Positions 56,490 through 64,000 of a DNA stretch of 64,000 nt are shown piece after piece. The notes below the pieces were generated by a model that saw only the letters and a program-made list of their open reading frames with translations, ran no database searches and had not been told where the DNA came from. Within the stretch, counting starts at the first letter, position 1. Every line of letters begins with the position of its first letter. The translations under genes and the position numbers were made by a program. Origin of the DNA: Thermoleophilaceae bacterium (GTDB lineage: Bacteria > Actinomycetota > Thermoleophilia > Solirubrobacterales > Thermoleophilaceae); NCBI GenBank assembly GCA_030447725.1, contig JAUJOQ010000004.1:227231-291230 (forward strand), written 5' to 3'.

Positions 56490-57027
56490 GCCGTGGCGAC
56501 GACTCGCACTCACCCGCCGGCCGGCGCTCCGAGCCCCCGATGCGACCGCTCGACCTGCTCGCGGCTCTGCGCCGGCACGACGTCGAGTTCGTCGTCATCG
56601 GCGGCTACTCGCTGGCGGCCCACGGCTACGTGCGCGCGACGAAGGACGTGGACGTCGTACCTGAGCCCAACCGAGCAAACCTCAGCAGGCTCCTGGCTGC
56701 GCTCGATGAACTCGATGCCGAGCCCTTGGCAAGGGGCGACTTCAAGGCGGAAGAGGTGCCCGAGCTCAACCTCCAGAACCTCGAGATGGGGGGAAACTGG
56801 CTGCTGCGGACACGGTACGGGCGTCTGGATGTCATGCAGTACGTCGAAGGCATGAAGAGCTACGGCAGCTGCGGGCCGGAGCGATCACCCGCGAGCTCCC
56901 CGGCTTCGACCGGCCTCCGCTGTTCGCGGGGCTCGACGACCTGATCGCTCTCAAGCAGGCAGCGGGCCGCGATCAAGACCTCGCCGACATCGCCGAGCTC
57001 GAACGCAGGCGACAGGCCAAGGGATGA
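56486..57027 (+). pseudogene. nucleotidyltransferase-like gene, apparent frameshift near 56840-56855
   Basis: Frame 1: VIGGYSLAAHGYVRATKDVDVVPEPN...LDVMQYVEG; from about 56851 a second frame reads HEELRQLRAGAITRELPGFDRPPLFAGLDDLIALKQAAGRDQDLADIAELERRRQAKG-stop. Confidence 0.75.
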
Positions 57028-57036
57028 GACCAGGGG

Positions 57037-57465
57037 CTACTCCTCGACTTCGATCACGCCGATCTTGCGCCGCTCGCCGGTCTCCCCCGGCGTAAAGGTC
57101 ACGGCGTACTTCTCGGGCGGTCCGGCCAGCACGTCGAACCGGGCCGGCCCGTTGGGCACGGCCGGCGCGGTCAGTCCCAACCGCTCGATCTCGACCTGGC
57201 CGGGCTCGTAGGCCGTGACGGTCACCGTGACGGCTCGCCCGGCCGGCACGGTCCTGGTCTCCGGCTGGAGGTCCGCCTCGAAGGCGATCTCGACGGGAGG
57301 GCCCGGGCCGGGGGCAGGCCCGGCCGTCGGAGTGGATCCCTTCCGCGGCGGAGCTTCGGCGGCGGTGTCGGCCTTCTCCTCCTCTGGTGGCCGGGAGACG
57401 GACGCGGCGATCGCGGCCAGGCCTAGCACGATGGCGAACAGCAGGAGTGCGCGACGAAGCTCCAC
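57037..57465 (-). CDS. membrane-anchored/exported protein
   Basis: MELRRALLLFAIVLGLAAIAASVSRPPEEEK then beta-rich VTVTVTAYEPGQVEIERLGLTAPAV...YAVTFTPGETGERRKIGVIEVEE. Confidence 0.55.
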   Translation of the reverse strand: MELRRALLLFAIVLGLAAIAASVSRPPEEEKADTAAEAPPRKGSTPTAGPAPGPGPPVEIAFEADLQPETRTVPAGRAVTVTVTAYEPGQVEIERLGLTAPAVPNGPARFDVLAGPPEKYAVTFTPGETGERRKIGVIEVEE

Positions 57466-57572
57466 GGACGTGCCCGATCCTAGTCACGCCGGGAGGGCAT
57501 GGACGAATGGACTACTGCGAAATGAACGACTTCCTAAAGGTCTGCCGGGAGGGCGTCGATCTAAGGGGCAAC

Positions 57573-57676
57573 CAGAGTCACGGTGACAAAGGCAAACCCG
57601 TCGCGAGGCGGGGGCGCAAAGTTCCGGGACTCCATCAGGGACTCAATCCCCCTGGAGGAGTCGGCCGAGCTGCCAC
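57573..57676 (+). ncRNA. c-di-GMP-I (GEMM) riboswitch aptamer candidate
   Basis: GTCACGGTGACAAAGGCAAACCCGTCGCGAGGCGGGGGCGCAAAGTTCCGGG...GGAGTCGGCCGAGCTGCC: conserved GGCAAACC, helix CCCGTC/GGCGGG capped by GCGA tetraloop, GCGCAAAG; upstream of pilA. Confidence 0.85.
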
Positions 57677-57677
57677 C

Positions 57678-57751
57678 TTGGAGTCGCTCCTAGGAAAAGG
57701 CAGGAGCCGCGGCGACTGGCACCAGACCATCCAGTCACTCCAAACAGGAGG
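57678..57751 (+). promoter_or_regulatory. candidate riboswitch expression platform leading into pilA RBS
   Basis: TTGGAGT (57678-57684) pairs with ACTCCAA (57737-57743), enclosing AGTC/GACT and GCTCCT/AGGAGC pairings; AGGAGG at 57746-57751, ATG at 57758. Confidence 0.5.
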
Positions 57752-57757
57752 TAGCAA

Positions 57758-58162
57758 ATGCTGCGGAAGCTCAGTCAGCGTATCCATTCCGAGGAGAAGG
57801 GCTTCACCCTTATCGAGCTCCTCGTCGTCATCCTGATCATCGGCATCCTGGCCGCGATCGCCCTGCCAGCCTTCCTTGGCCAGCAGACGAAGGGCCAGGA
57901 CGCCTCGGCCAAGTCGGACGCCCGTAACGCGGTCTCCCAGATGGAATCGTGCTACACGGACGCCGAGACGTACATCGGCTGCGCCGCCAAGCTGCCGGCC
58001 GGTTCCAACGTGGTCGTGGCTACCCCCGAGGCAGCCGACTCCTACAAGGTTACCGCCACGTCGAAGTCTGACAACACCTTCTCCATCACGAAGGCGGCCA
58101 ACGGCACCACCAGCCGCACCTGTACGGGTACGGACGGCGGTTGCAACGCCGGTACGTGGTAA
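57758..58162 (+). CDS. pilA: type IV major pilin
   Basis: KGFTLIELLVVILIIGILAAIALPAFLGQQTKGQDASAKSDARNAVSQMESCYTDAETY: class III signal peptide with E5 and two C-terminal Cys. Confidence 0.95.
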   Translation: MLRKLSQRIHSEEKGFTLIELLVVILIIGILAAIALPAFLGQQTKGQDASAKSDARNAVSQMESCYTDAETYIGCAAKLPAGSNVVVATPEAADSYKVTATSKSDNTFSITKAANGTTSRTCTGTDGGCNAGTW

Positions 58163-58183
58163 CAAGTCCAACCAGAAGCAGTC

Positions 58184-58211
58184 ACGAGGCGGGCCCGCGG
58201 GCCCGCCTCGT
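58184..58211 (+). terminator. perfect 13-bp hairpin 3' of pilA
   Basis: ACGAGGCGGGCCC-GC-GGGCCCGCCTCGT; no strong U-tract. Confidence 0.65.
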
Positions 58212-58219
58212 CGTTGTGT

Positions 58220-59677
58220 ATGACCGCGGCGGCGAATCCTCACCTTTCGCCCCGTGCTGCCGATAACGTTGAGGTGGCCGCCTCTCCGCTCACTCGCACG
58301 CTTCGCGACCAGCGCGGCTTCACCCTGCTCGAGGTCCTGGTCGCGATGCTCATCCTGACCGGAGGCGTGCTCGGCACGGTCGCGCTGATCGACGGCGCGA
58401 ACGCGTCGACGTCCTTCACCAAGGGTCGGGTGGGAGCCACCAACCTCGCACGTGAGCTGACCGAAACCTCGCGGTCGATCGACTACGACACGCTCACCAC
58501 TGCGGCGCTCGCCGGCGAGCTGCAGGCCAGGCCGGGCCTCACCGACTCGGACCCCGCGATGTCCGGCTGGCAGCTCAAGCGCCGGGGGATCACCTACACC
58601 GTCGGGTCGTCGGCGTGCATCTTCGACGATGCCACCGACGAGACGGCCGCCCACGACGCCACCTTCTGCTCGAACTCGGCCACCACTCCGCCGGGGGATA
58701 CCAACCCCGACGACTACCGGCGCGTGAGCTTCGACGTGACCTGGAAGAGCCGGGGCGAGCCCGGGAAGGTTTCCCAGAGCACCCTGATCACCAACCCTTC
58801 CGGCGGCCTCGGGCCGAGCATCCTCGACATCGTCGGCCCCGACATCTGGACCGACGAGACCGCCCAGCCCCCGCCCTACACGGTCTTGAGCACACCTGCC
58901 GCGACCGTGCGCTGGTCCGCGGACGACGGCACCTCGGGCGGCAACGCCACCGGCGGGCCGACCGAGTGGCCGTTCACCTGGCAGCTCGGGACGAAGGGCG
59001 CCTGGTCGTGCCCCAACACACCTGACTGGCTGGTCGACGGCGCCTACGTCCTCACGGCCCAGGCCTTCGACGTCCGCGGCATCCCCGGCGACCTGAAGAC
59101 CAAGACGGTGACTCTCGACCGCTCGGCCCCGGCGCCGCCGTGCGGGCTCAAGGGCGGTCTGAACGGCGCGAAGTTCGAGCTCGAGTGGTCGCGGAACCCC
59201 GAGCGCGACATCAAGGGCTATGAGGTGTACCGGCGCAAGGTGGGCCCCGAGACGGCCGACCCGATCGTATGCAACCGCACCACGAAGACCGAGTGCGTCG
59301 ACCAGAGCCCCCTACCGCTCGGCACGGTGGTGAACTACTACGTCGTCGCCATCGACGGAGGGGGCAGGCGCGGGCAGTCGGCAGACTTCTCCATCCTCCA
59401 AGCCGCGAACGAGGCGCCGCTACCGCCAGGTCAGCTCACCGGGAGCATCGAGGACGGCCAGCCCGTGCTCAGATGGACGGCCGCAACCGACGCCGACGGC
59501 ACGATCGCCTTCTACCGCATCTATCGCGACGGCACCGCGCTCGCGGACCGCTACGGCGCCACCAGCGGACCGCAGCTCTCGTTCACCGACAAAGGTGCGA
59601 CGGGGCACCAGTACTGGGTGACCGCGGTCGACGACAAGTTCGCCGAGTCGCTGCCCGTGGGACCGGTGAGCCCGTGA
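58220..59677 (+). CDS. minor pilin-like (PilV/GspI type) protein with FN3-like domains
   Basis: RGFTLLEVLVAMLILTGGVLGTVALI prepilin motif; two FN3-like repeats (FELEWSRNPERDIKGYEVYRRK...YYVVAID and PVLRWTAATDADGTIAFYRIYRDG...YWVTAVD). Confidence 0.85.
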   Translation: MTAAANPHLSPRAADNVEVAASPLTRTLRDQRGFTLLEVLVAMLILTGGVLGTVALIDGANASTSFTKGRVGATNLARELTETSRSIDYDTLTTAALAGELQARPGLTDSDPAMSGWQLKRRGITYTVGSSACIFDDATDETAAHDATFCSNSATTPPGDTNPDDYRRVSFDVTWKSRGEPGKVSQSTLITNPSGGLGPSILDIVGPDIWTDETAQPPPYTVLSTPAATVRWSADDGTSGGNATGGPTEWPFTWQLGTKGAWSCPNTPDWLVDGAYVLTAQAFDVRGIPGDLKTKTVTLDRSAPAPPCGLKGGLNGAKFELEWSRNPERDIKGYEVYRRKVGPETADPIVCNRTTKTECVDQSPLPLGTVVNYYVVAIDGGGRRGQSADFSILQAANEAPLPPGQLTGSIEDGQPVLRWTAATDADGTIAFYRIYRDGTALADRYGATSGPQLSFTDKGATGHQYWVTAVDDKFAESLPVGPVSP

Positions 59678-60627
59678 ACCGCGTCCGCGGCCAGGACGGC
59701 TTCACGCTGCCGGAGCTGCTGACGGCGATGACCATATTCCTCTTCATCCTGGGCGCGACGCTGACCACGTTCGACAGCTTCGTGGCGCGCACCGCCACCA
59801 ACACCAAGCTCAACGACGCCGCCGACCAGGCGCGCACCTCGATGGACCGGATCGCGCGCCAGCTGCGCAACCTGGCCAGCCCGACCACCGCCAACGTGAA
59901 GTCCATCGAGCTCGCCGGCGCGTACGACCTCGTGTTCCAGACTGTCGATCCCGCGAAGCGGCGGGTGCGCTACTGCCTTAACTCGAGCGATCCCGCGAAG
60001 TCGACGCTGTGGGCTCAGACTCAGGCCTTCCCCCTCAGCGGCGCCGATCCCGGCCTCCCCTCGACGAGCTCCTGCCCCGGCCCGATCACGACAGGCGGCT
60101 GGAAGGATCAGCGGGTGGCGGCCGCCAACGTGGTGAACCGCTACAACGGCGCCGAACGCAACGTCTTCTACTACTCGGGCCTGTTGGCCGACGGCGACAC
60201 CGCCAAGATCACCGTGATCCGCTCGGAGCTGTTCCTCGACACGGCTCCCGCCAAGGCGCCGGCGGAGATCTCGATCGCCACGGGAGCCTACCTTCGCAAC
60301 CAGAACCAGAAGCCGGTGGTGCCGGACACCAGTGTCGTCAACTCTCCGCTCGGCTCGCGGCGGTTCATCCTGAACGGCTCGGCGGCCTACGACCCCGAGG
60401 GGCGCACGCTCGACTACTTCTGGTACAAGGGCAGCGGCTCCGACCCCGCGAGCCTGCCGAGCTGCGCCGACAGCGCAACCCAGACCGGCGGCGGCTACAC
60501 CTGCATCGGGCGCGGGTTGACGACCGAGTACACCTTCCCGGCCACCGACTCCAGCCCGCAGCCGATCACGCTGAAGGTCGTGGACCCCGGCGGGCTGTCG
60601 GCCACGTTCACGAAGGCGGGTCTGTAA
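59674..60627 (+). CDS. minor pilin-like (PilW type) protein with PKD-like C-terminus
   Basis: DGFTLPELLTAMTIFLFILGATLTTFDSF; C-terminal RRFILNGSAAYDPEGRTLDYFWYKGSG...TTEYTFPATDSSPQPITLKVVDPGGLSATF. Confidence 0.8.
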   Translation: MNRVRGQDGFTLPELLTAMTIFLFILGATLTTFDSFVARTATNTKLNDAADQARTSMDRIARQLRNLASPTTANVKSIELAGAYDLVFQTVDPAKRRVRYCLNSSDPAKSTLWAQTQAFPLSGADPGLPSTSSCPGPITTGGWKDQRVAAANVVNRYNGAERNVFYYSGLLADGDTAKITVIRSELFLDTAPAKAPAEISIATGAYLRNQNQKPVVPDTSVVNSPLGSRRFILNGSAAYDPEGRTLDYFWYKGSGSDPASLPSCADSATQTGGGYTCIGRGLTTEYTFPATDSSPQPITLKVVDPGGLSATFTKAGL

Positions 60628-61877
60628 TGGCCGGGCGGTTGCGCCGTGAGGAGGGCTGGACGGTGGTCACCGCCGTCTTGGTGCTGATGATGATGATGAC
60701 CTTCGGCCTGGCGGCCTACGCGGTGGTGGACACCCAGACCGCACAGTCGAAGGGGGAGCGCAACCGCGAGTCGTCGTTCAACCTCACCGAGGGCGCCCTG
60801 CAGCAGCAGGGCTACGTGCTGGGCTTCAACTGGCCGGCCGCCGCGCCGGGATACACGGACTGCTCGTTCGGGGCGGGCACGAACACGACTCCCGCCGGTC
60901 AGTGCCCGCAGCCGGCCAACCTGGTTGGAGGCAACTTCAGCCAGGCGGACTTCGCCGAGGGCGTGAGTTGGACGACCGTCGTGCGCGACAACCGCATCGG
61001 TGGCGCCACGCCACAGAACAGCGACGTCTACGACTCCACGGTGAACACTACGCCGTGCCAGGGCACGACCGCGGTGCCGTGCCGGTGGGACTCCAACAGG
61101 GACGGCAAGCTCTGGGTCCGCGCTAGCGCCACCGTCAGGGGGAAGACCCGCGACATCGTGGCCCTGCTCAAGCGCGAGCGCCTGACCGAGGACTTCCCGC
61201 GCGTGACCGTGAAGTCCGATTACTTCAGGACAACCAACAATGGGAACAAGGTGATCATCGACAGCACGGGCGGACAGATCGTGACGCGCTGTCAGTACGT
61301 GCCGCCGGGCCAGCCCTGCGCCGACTACGAGGTGGCCAAGGGGCAGGTGACGCCCGCAGGGTCAATCGTCCAGGAGCCGCCGCAGACCGTGCCGACGATG
61401 GACGACGCCAAGCTGGCGCGCTTCAAGGCGACAGCCGCGAGCTCCAACCCTCCGGGCTACTACACCTCCTGCCCCACCAGCCTTACCGGCCCGGTGGTCT
61501 ACATCGACGTCCCGGCGGGCACCCACTGCACGCTCTCGGCGAGCGCCGTGTGGAACTCTCCTACCGACCCGGGGCTGGTGATCATGCCCCAGGGAAGAAT
61601 GAGCCTGACCGGAGGATCTACTTTTCACGGCGTGCTCTACTTCGCAAACAAGGAGAACTACACCGGCTACGTGCTTAGCCTCGGTGGCAATGCCGAGGTG
61701 ATCGGCGGCGTGATAATCGACAACGGCGGGGGAATCGAAGTGGGCAGCTCCGGCAGCGGAGGCTCGAATGGCCCCAATGTCAAGTTCTCGGCCAACGCCT
61801 TCAAGGCGCTCGCCACCTTCGGGACCGCAGGCCTGATTCAGAACACCTGGCGCGAGCTGCCTCCAAACTCCGGCTGA
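60627..61877 (+). CDS. PilX-like pilus assembly protein
   Basis: REEGWTVVTAVLVLMMMMTFGLAAYAVVDTQTAQSKGERNRESSFNLTEGAL; Gly-rich C-terminal VIMPQGRMSLTGGSTFHGVLYFANKENYTGYVLSLGGNAEVIGGVIIDN. Confidence 0.7.
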   Translation: MAGRLRREEGWTVVTAVLVLMMMMTFGLAAYAVVDTQTAQSKGERNRESSFNLTEGALQQQGYVLGFNWPAAAPGYTDCSFGAGTNTTPAGQCPQPANLVGGNFSQADFAEGVSWTTVVRDNRIGGATPQNSDVYDSTVNTTPCQGTTAVPCRWDSNRDGKLWVRASATVRGKTRDIVALLKRERLTEDFPRVTVKSDYFRTTNNGNKVIIDSTGGQIVTRCQYVPPGQPCADYEVAKGQVTPAGSIVQEPPQTVPTMDDAKLARFKATAASSNPPGYYTSCPTSLTGPVVYIDVPAGTHCTLSASAVWNSPTDPGLVIMPQGRMSLTGGSTFHGVLYFANKENYTGYVLSLGGNAEVIGGVIIDNGGGIEVGSSGSGGSNGPNVKFSANAFKALATFGTAGLIQNTWRELPPNSG

Positions 61878-62644
61878 TGACCGTCTCAGAAGCGGCCGCG
61901 CTGGCGGCGTTCGCCGCGCCTCTCGGCGCCGTGATCGGCAGCTTCCTCAACGTGGTCATCCACCGGCTGCCATTGGGGCAGTCCCTGTCCACCCCTCGCT
62001 CGCACTGCCCCGCCTGCGAGCAGCCGATCAGGCCGCTGGACAACGTGCCGGTGCTTTCCTGGCTCGTGCTGCGGGGCCGGTGCCGCGAGTGCGGAGTGCG
62101 GATCTCGGCCCGGTACCCGCTGGTGGAGCTCGTGACCGCGCTCGCCTTCGCGGCGGTGGTGCTCACGCACGGGGCGAGCACGGACCTGTGGGCGTTCCTG
62201 CCCTTCACCGCGGTGCTGATCGCCGTCGCGGGGATCGACCTGGACCACCGGATCGTTCCGAACAAGATCGTGCTTCCCGCCGCGCTCTGGGCGCTGGCCA
62301 CGGCTGCGCTGCTGCGCACCGATCAGCTGCCCGAACTGCTCATCTCCGGCTCGGCCGCCTTCGCCCTGCTGCTGCTCGCCGCGCTGGCCTATCCCGGAGG
62401 CATGGGGATGGGGGATGTGAAGCTGGCGGGCGTGATGGGGCTCTACCTGGGCTCTGCCATCGCTCCCGCGCTGCTCGTGGCCTTCGTGGCGGGCACCGCG
62501 GCGGGTCTATACGCGCTCGCCCGCGAGGGCTCGGCGGCGCGCAAGAAGGCCGTGCCCTTCGCCCCGTTCCTGGCGCTGGGCGGCTTCGTCGGCATCGTGG
62601 CGGGGCCGGAGCTGGTGGAGCTCTATGTGACGAAGTTCCTGTAG
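61877..62644 (+). CDS. pilD: prepilin peptidase (leader peptidase/N-methyltransferase)
   Basis: GAVIGSFLNVVIHRLP; HCPACEQPIRPLDNVPVLSWLVLRGRCRECGVRISARYPLVEL; AGIDLDHRIVPNKI; GGMGMGDVKLAGVMG. Confidence 0.95.
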   Translation: MTVSEAAALAAFAAPLGAVIGSFLNVVIHRLPLGQSLSTPRSHCPACEQPIRPLDNVPVLSWLVLRGRCRECGVRISARYPLVELVTALAFAAVVLTHGASTDLWAFLPFTAVLIAVAGIDLDHRIVPNKIVLPAALWALATAALLRTDQLPELLISGSAAFALLLLAALAYPGGMGMGDVKLAGVMGLYLGSAIAPALLVAFVAGTAAGLYALAREGSAARKKAVPFAPFLALGGFVGIVAGPELVELYVTKFL

Positions 62645-62697
62645 AGCAGTCAAGCCCGGGGCGGTAGTGCCGATAGAGGGGGGGACCCCCTTCGCCC

Positions 62698-63642
62698 ATG
62701 GCCTTCTCACTCCGAAACAGATCCGACCACGACAGCGTCGGCCTCGACATCGACGACCGCTTCCTGGCCGCCGTCGTGACCGCCGGCGGAGCCATCCGGC
62801 AGGCGGCGAGCATGGACCTTCCCGAGGGGCTCGTGCGTGACGGCGAGGTGGTCGACCCGGCCGGCCTGGCCGAGGCGATCAAGCGCTTCGTGTCCGACCA
62901 CAAGCTCCCGAGGGCCGTGCGCCTCGGAGTCTCCAACCAGCAGATCGTGGTGCGCATGATCGAGCTGCCGCCGATCGAGGATCCGAAGGAGCGCGACGTC
63001 GCAGTCAGTTTCCAGGCCGCAGAGGCCATCGCGATGCCTCTGGAAGAGGCGATCCTCGACTACCAGCTCATCGAACGGGTGTCGGTCGCCGCCGGCGGGG
63101 AGCGCGAGCGCATCGTTGTCGTGGCCGCTCGCAAGTCGATGATCGAGCCGCTGCTCGAAGCGTCCAGAGCGGCCGGCCTGAAGGTCCAGGGCGTCGACCT
63201 CAACGCGTTCGCCCTCGTGCGCACGCTCACCACGGCCCGAGTCGACTCGGATCCGCTGGGCGATGACGCTCGCGTGTACTGCCATCTGGGCGGGGTGACG
63301 AACCTCGCCATCGCCGTGGGCTCCACCTGCGTCTTCACCAGGCCCCTGACCACTTCAGCGGACTCCGACGATACGGATATCGCCTCCTCGCTGGCCGAGA
63401 AGATCCGCCTCTCGATCGACTTCCACCTCAACACGCCCGGCGCCCGCACGGTCGCCGACGTGGTGCTCTCCGGCCCCGGCGCCCAAAGCGAGGGACTGCT
63501 GCACGCGCTCAACGGGCTGATCGGCCGTCCGGTCAGCTTGGCCGAGCCCCTGGGAACGCTCGGCGCGTACACCGTGGCGCCCGACGAGGCTCCCCACCGC
63601 TACACCGTGGCCGCCGGGCTGGCCCTTGGAGCGGCAGCATGA
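62698..63642 (+). CDS. pilM: type IV pilus assembly protein PilM
   Basis: VGLDIDDRFLAAVVTAGGAIRQAASMDLPEGLVRDGEVVDPAGLAEAIKRFVSDHKLP; GVSNQQIVVRMIELPPIEDPKERDVAVSFQAAEAIAMPLEEAILDYQLI. Confidence 0.92.
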   Translation: MAFSLRNRSDHDSVGLDIDDRFLAAVVTAGGAIRQAASMDLPEGLVRDGEVVDPAGLAEAIKRFVSDHKLPRAVRLGVSNQQIVVRMIELPPIEDPKERDVAVSFQAAEAIAMPLEEAILDYQLIERVSVAAGGERERIVVVAARKSMIEPLLEASRAAGLKVQGVDLNAFALVRTLTTARVDSDPLGDDARVYCHLGGVTNLAIAVGSTCVFTRPLTTSADSDDTDIASSLAEKIRLSIDFHLNTPGARTVADVVLSGPGAQSEGLLHALNGLIGRPVSLAEPLGTLGAYTVAPDEAPHRYTVAAGLALGAAA

Positions 63643-64000
63643 GGCCCGTCAACCTTCTCCCTGAACGCGACCGTGCTCAGGCCCCCGCGGCTGCCGGCGG
63701 CAGCTCATACGTGGTGGTGGGTGTGCTCGCCGCGCTGCTGCTGGCCGTATTCGCCTACGTGGTCACGAGCAACCAGATCAACTCGCGCACCACCGCAATC
63801 GCCGAAGCGGAAGCCGAGGCGACCCAGGCCGAAACGCGCGCTGCGTCCTTCGGGTCCTTTCAGCAGTTCACTCAGATCAAGGCGGCGCGGCTGGCCTCGG
63901 TCAAGACCCTCGCCGACACGCGCTTCGACTGGGAGCGCCTGATGCGCGAGCTCGCGCTGGTGCTGCCGTCGGGCTCCTCGTTGATCGCTGTCACCGCGTC
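63639..64000 (+). CDS. pilN: type IV pilus assembly protein PilN, partial (runs off right edge)
   Basis: MRPVNLLPERDRAQAPAAAGGSSYVVVGVLAALLLAVFAYVVTSNQI; overlaps pilM by 4 nt. Confidence 0.85.
   Translation, partial: MRPVNLLPERDRAQAPAAAGGSSYVVVGVLAALLLAVFAYVVTSNQINSRTTAIAEAEAEATQAETRAASFGSFQQFTQIKAARLASVKTLADTRFDWERLMRELALVLPSGSSLIAVTA

Noticed and set aside
57387-57836. 149-aa plus-strand ORF spanning the pilA leader
   Set aside because: Overlaps the riboswitch candidate and the pilA start in another frame; no domain-like sequence.
1-64000. CRISPR arrays, rRNA operons, intact insertion sequences, integrases
   Set aside because: I saw no regularly spaced direct repeats, rRNA sequences, or transposase/integrase ORFs, so no full mobile element can be called despite the tRNA-fragment scars.

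Overview
The window is a GC-rich, gene-dense chromosomal segment. Protein families and gene order suggest an actinobacterium, possibly Thermoleophilia/Solirubrobacterales-like; this is an inference, not tested. Left part (1-27 kb): pantothenate genes (panB partial, panD, panC), a family-4-type uracil-DNA glycosylase, tsaE-tsaB-rimI-tsaD, rex, a carboxylate-amine ligase, MTA phosphorylase, a membrane pyrophosphatase, two APC permeases with C-terminal USP domains followed by two TrkA-type proteins and a K+ channel, tRNA-Gln(CTG), an ABC exporter pair, an ArsB/NhaD-type transporter and pyruvate kinase. Middle part (27-36.6 kb): accessory-looking, with decayed genes (DUF2294, CPA2 antiporter), STAS proteins, small secreted proteins and a CAT-anticodon tRNA, with one exact 41-bp copy and one diverged copy of its 5' half downstream. 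Right part (36.6-64 kb): ftcD, hisS, aspS, an IscU-like/MnmA fusion, an anti-sigma/sigma pair, alaS, ruvX, mltG, aroE and a type IV pilus locus (pilB-T-C, pilA, three minor-pilin-like genes, pilD, pilM, pilN partial). The most interesting items are: (1) a strong c-di-GMP-I (GEMM) riboswitch candidate in the major pilin leader; (2) the IscU-like/MnmA fusion lacking the third scaffold cysteine; (3) minor pilins carrying FN3-like and PKD-like domains; (4) the tRNA-fragment series; (5) a palindromic intergenic repeat family; (6) a frameshifted XRE/nucleotidyltransferase pair inside the pilus locus. All assignments come from reading the sequence; no database searches were run.
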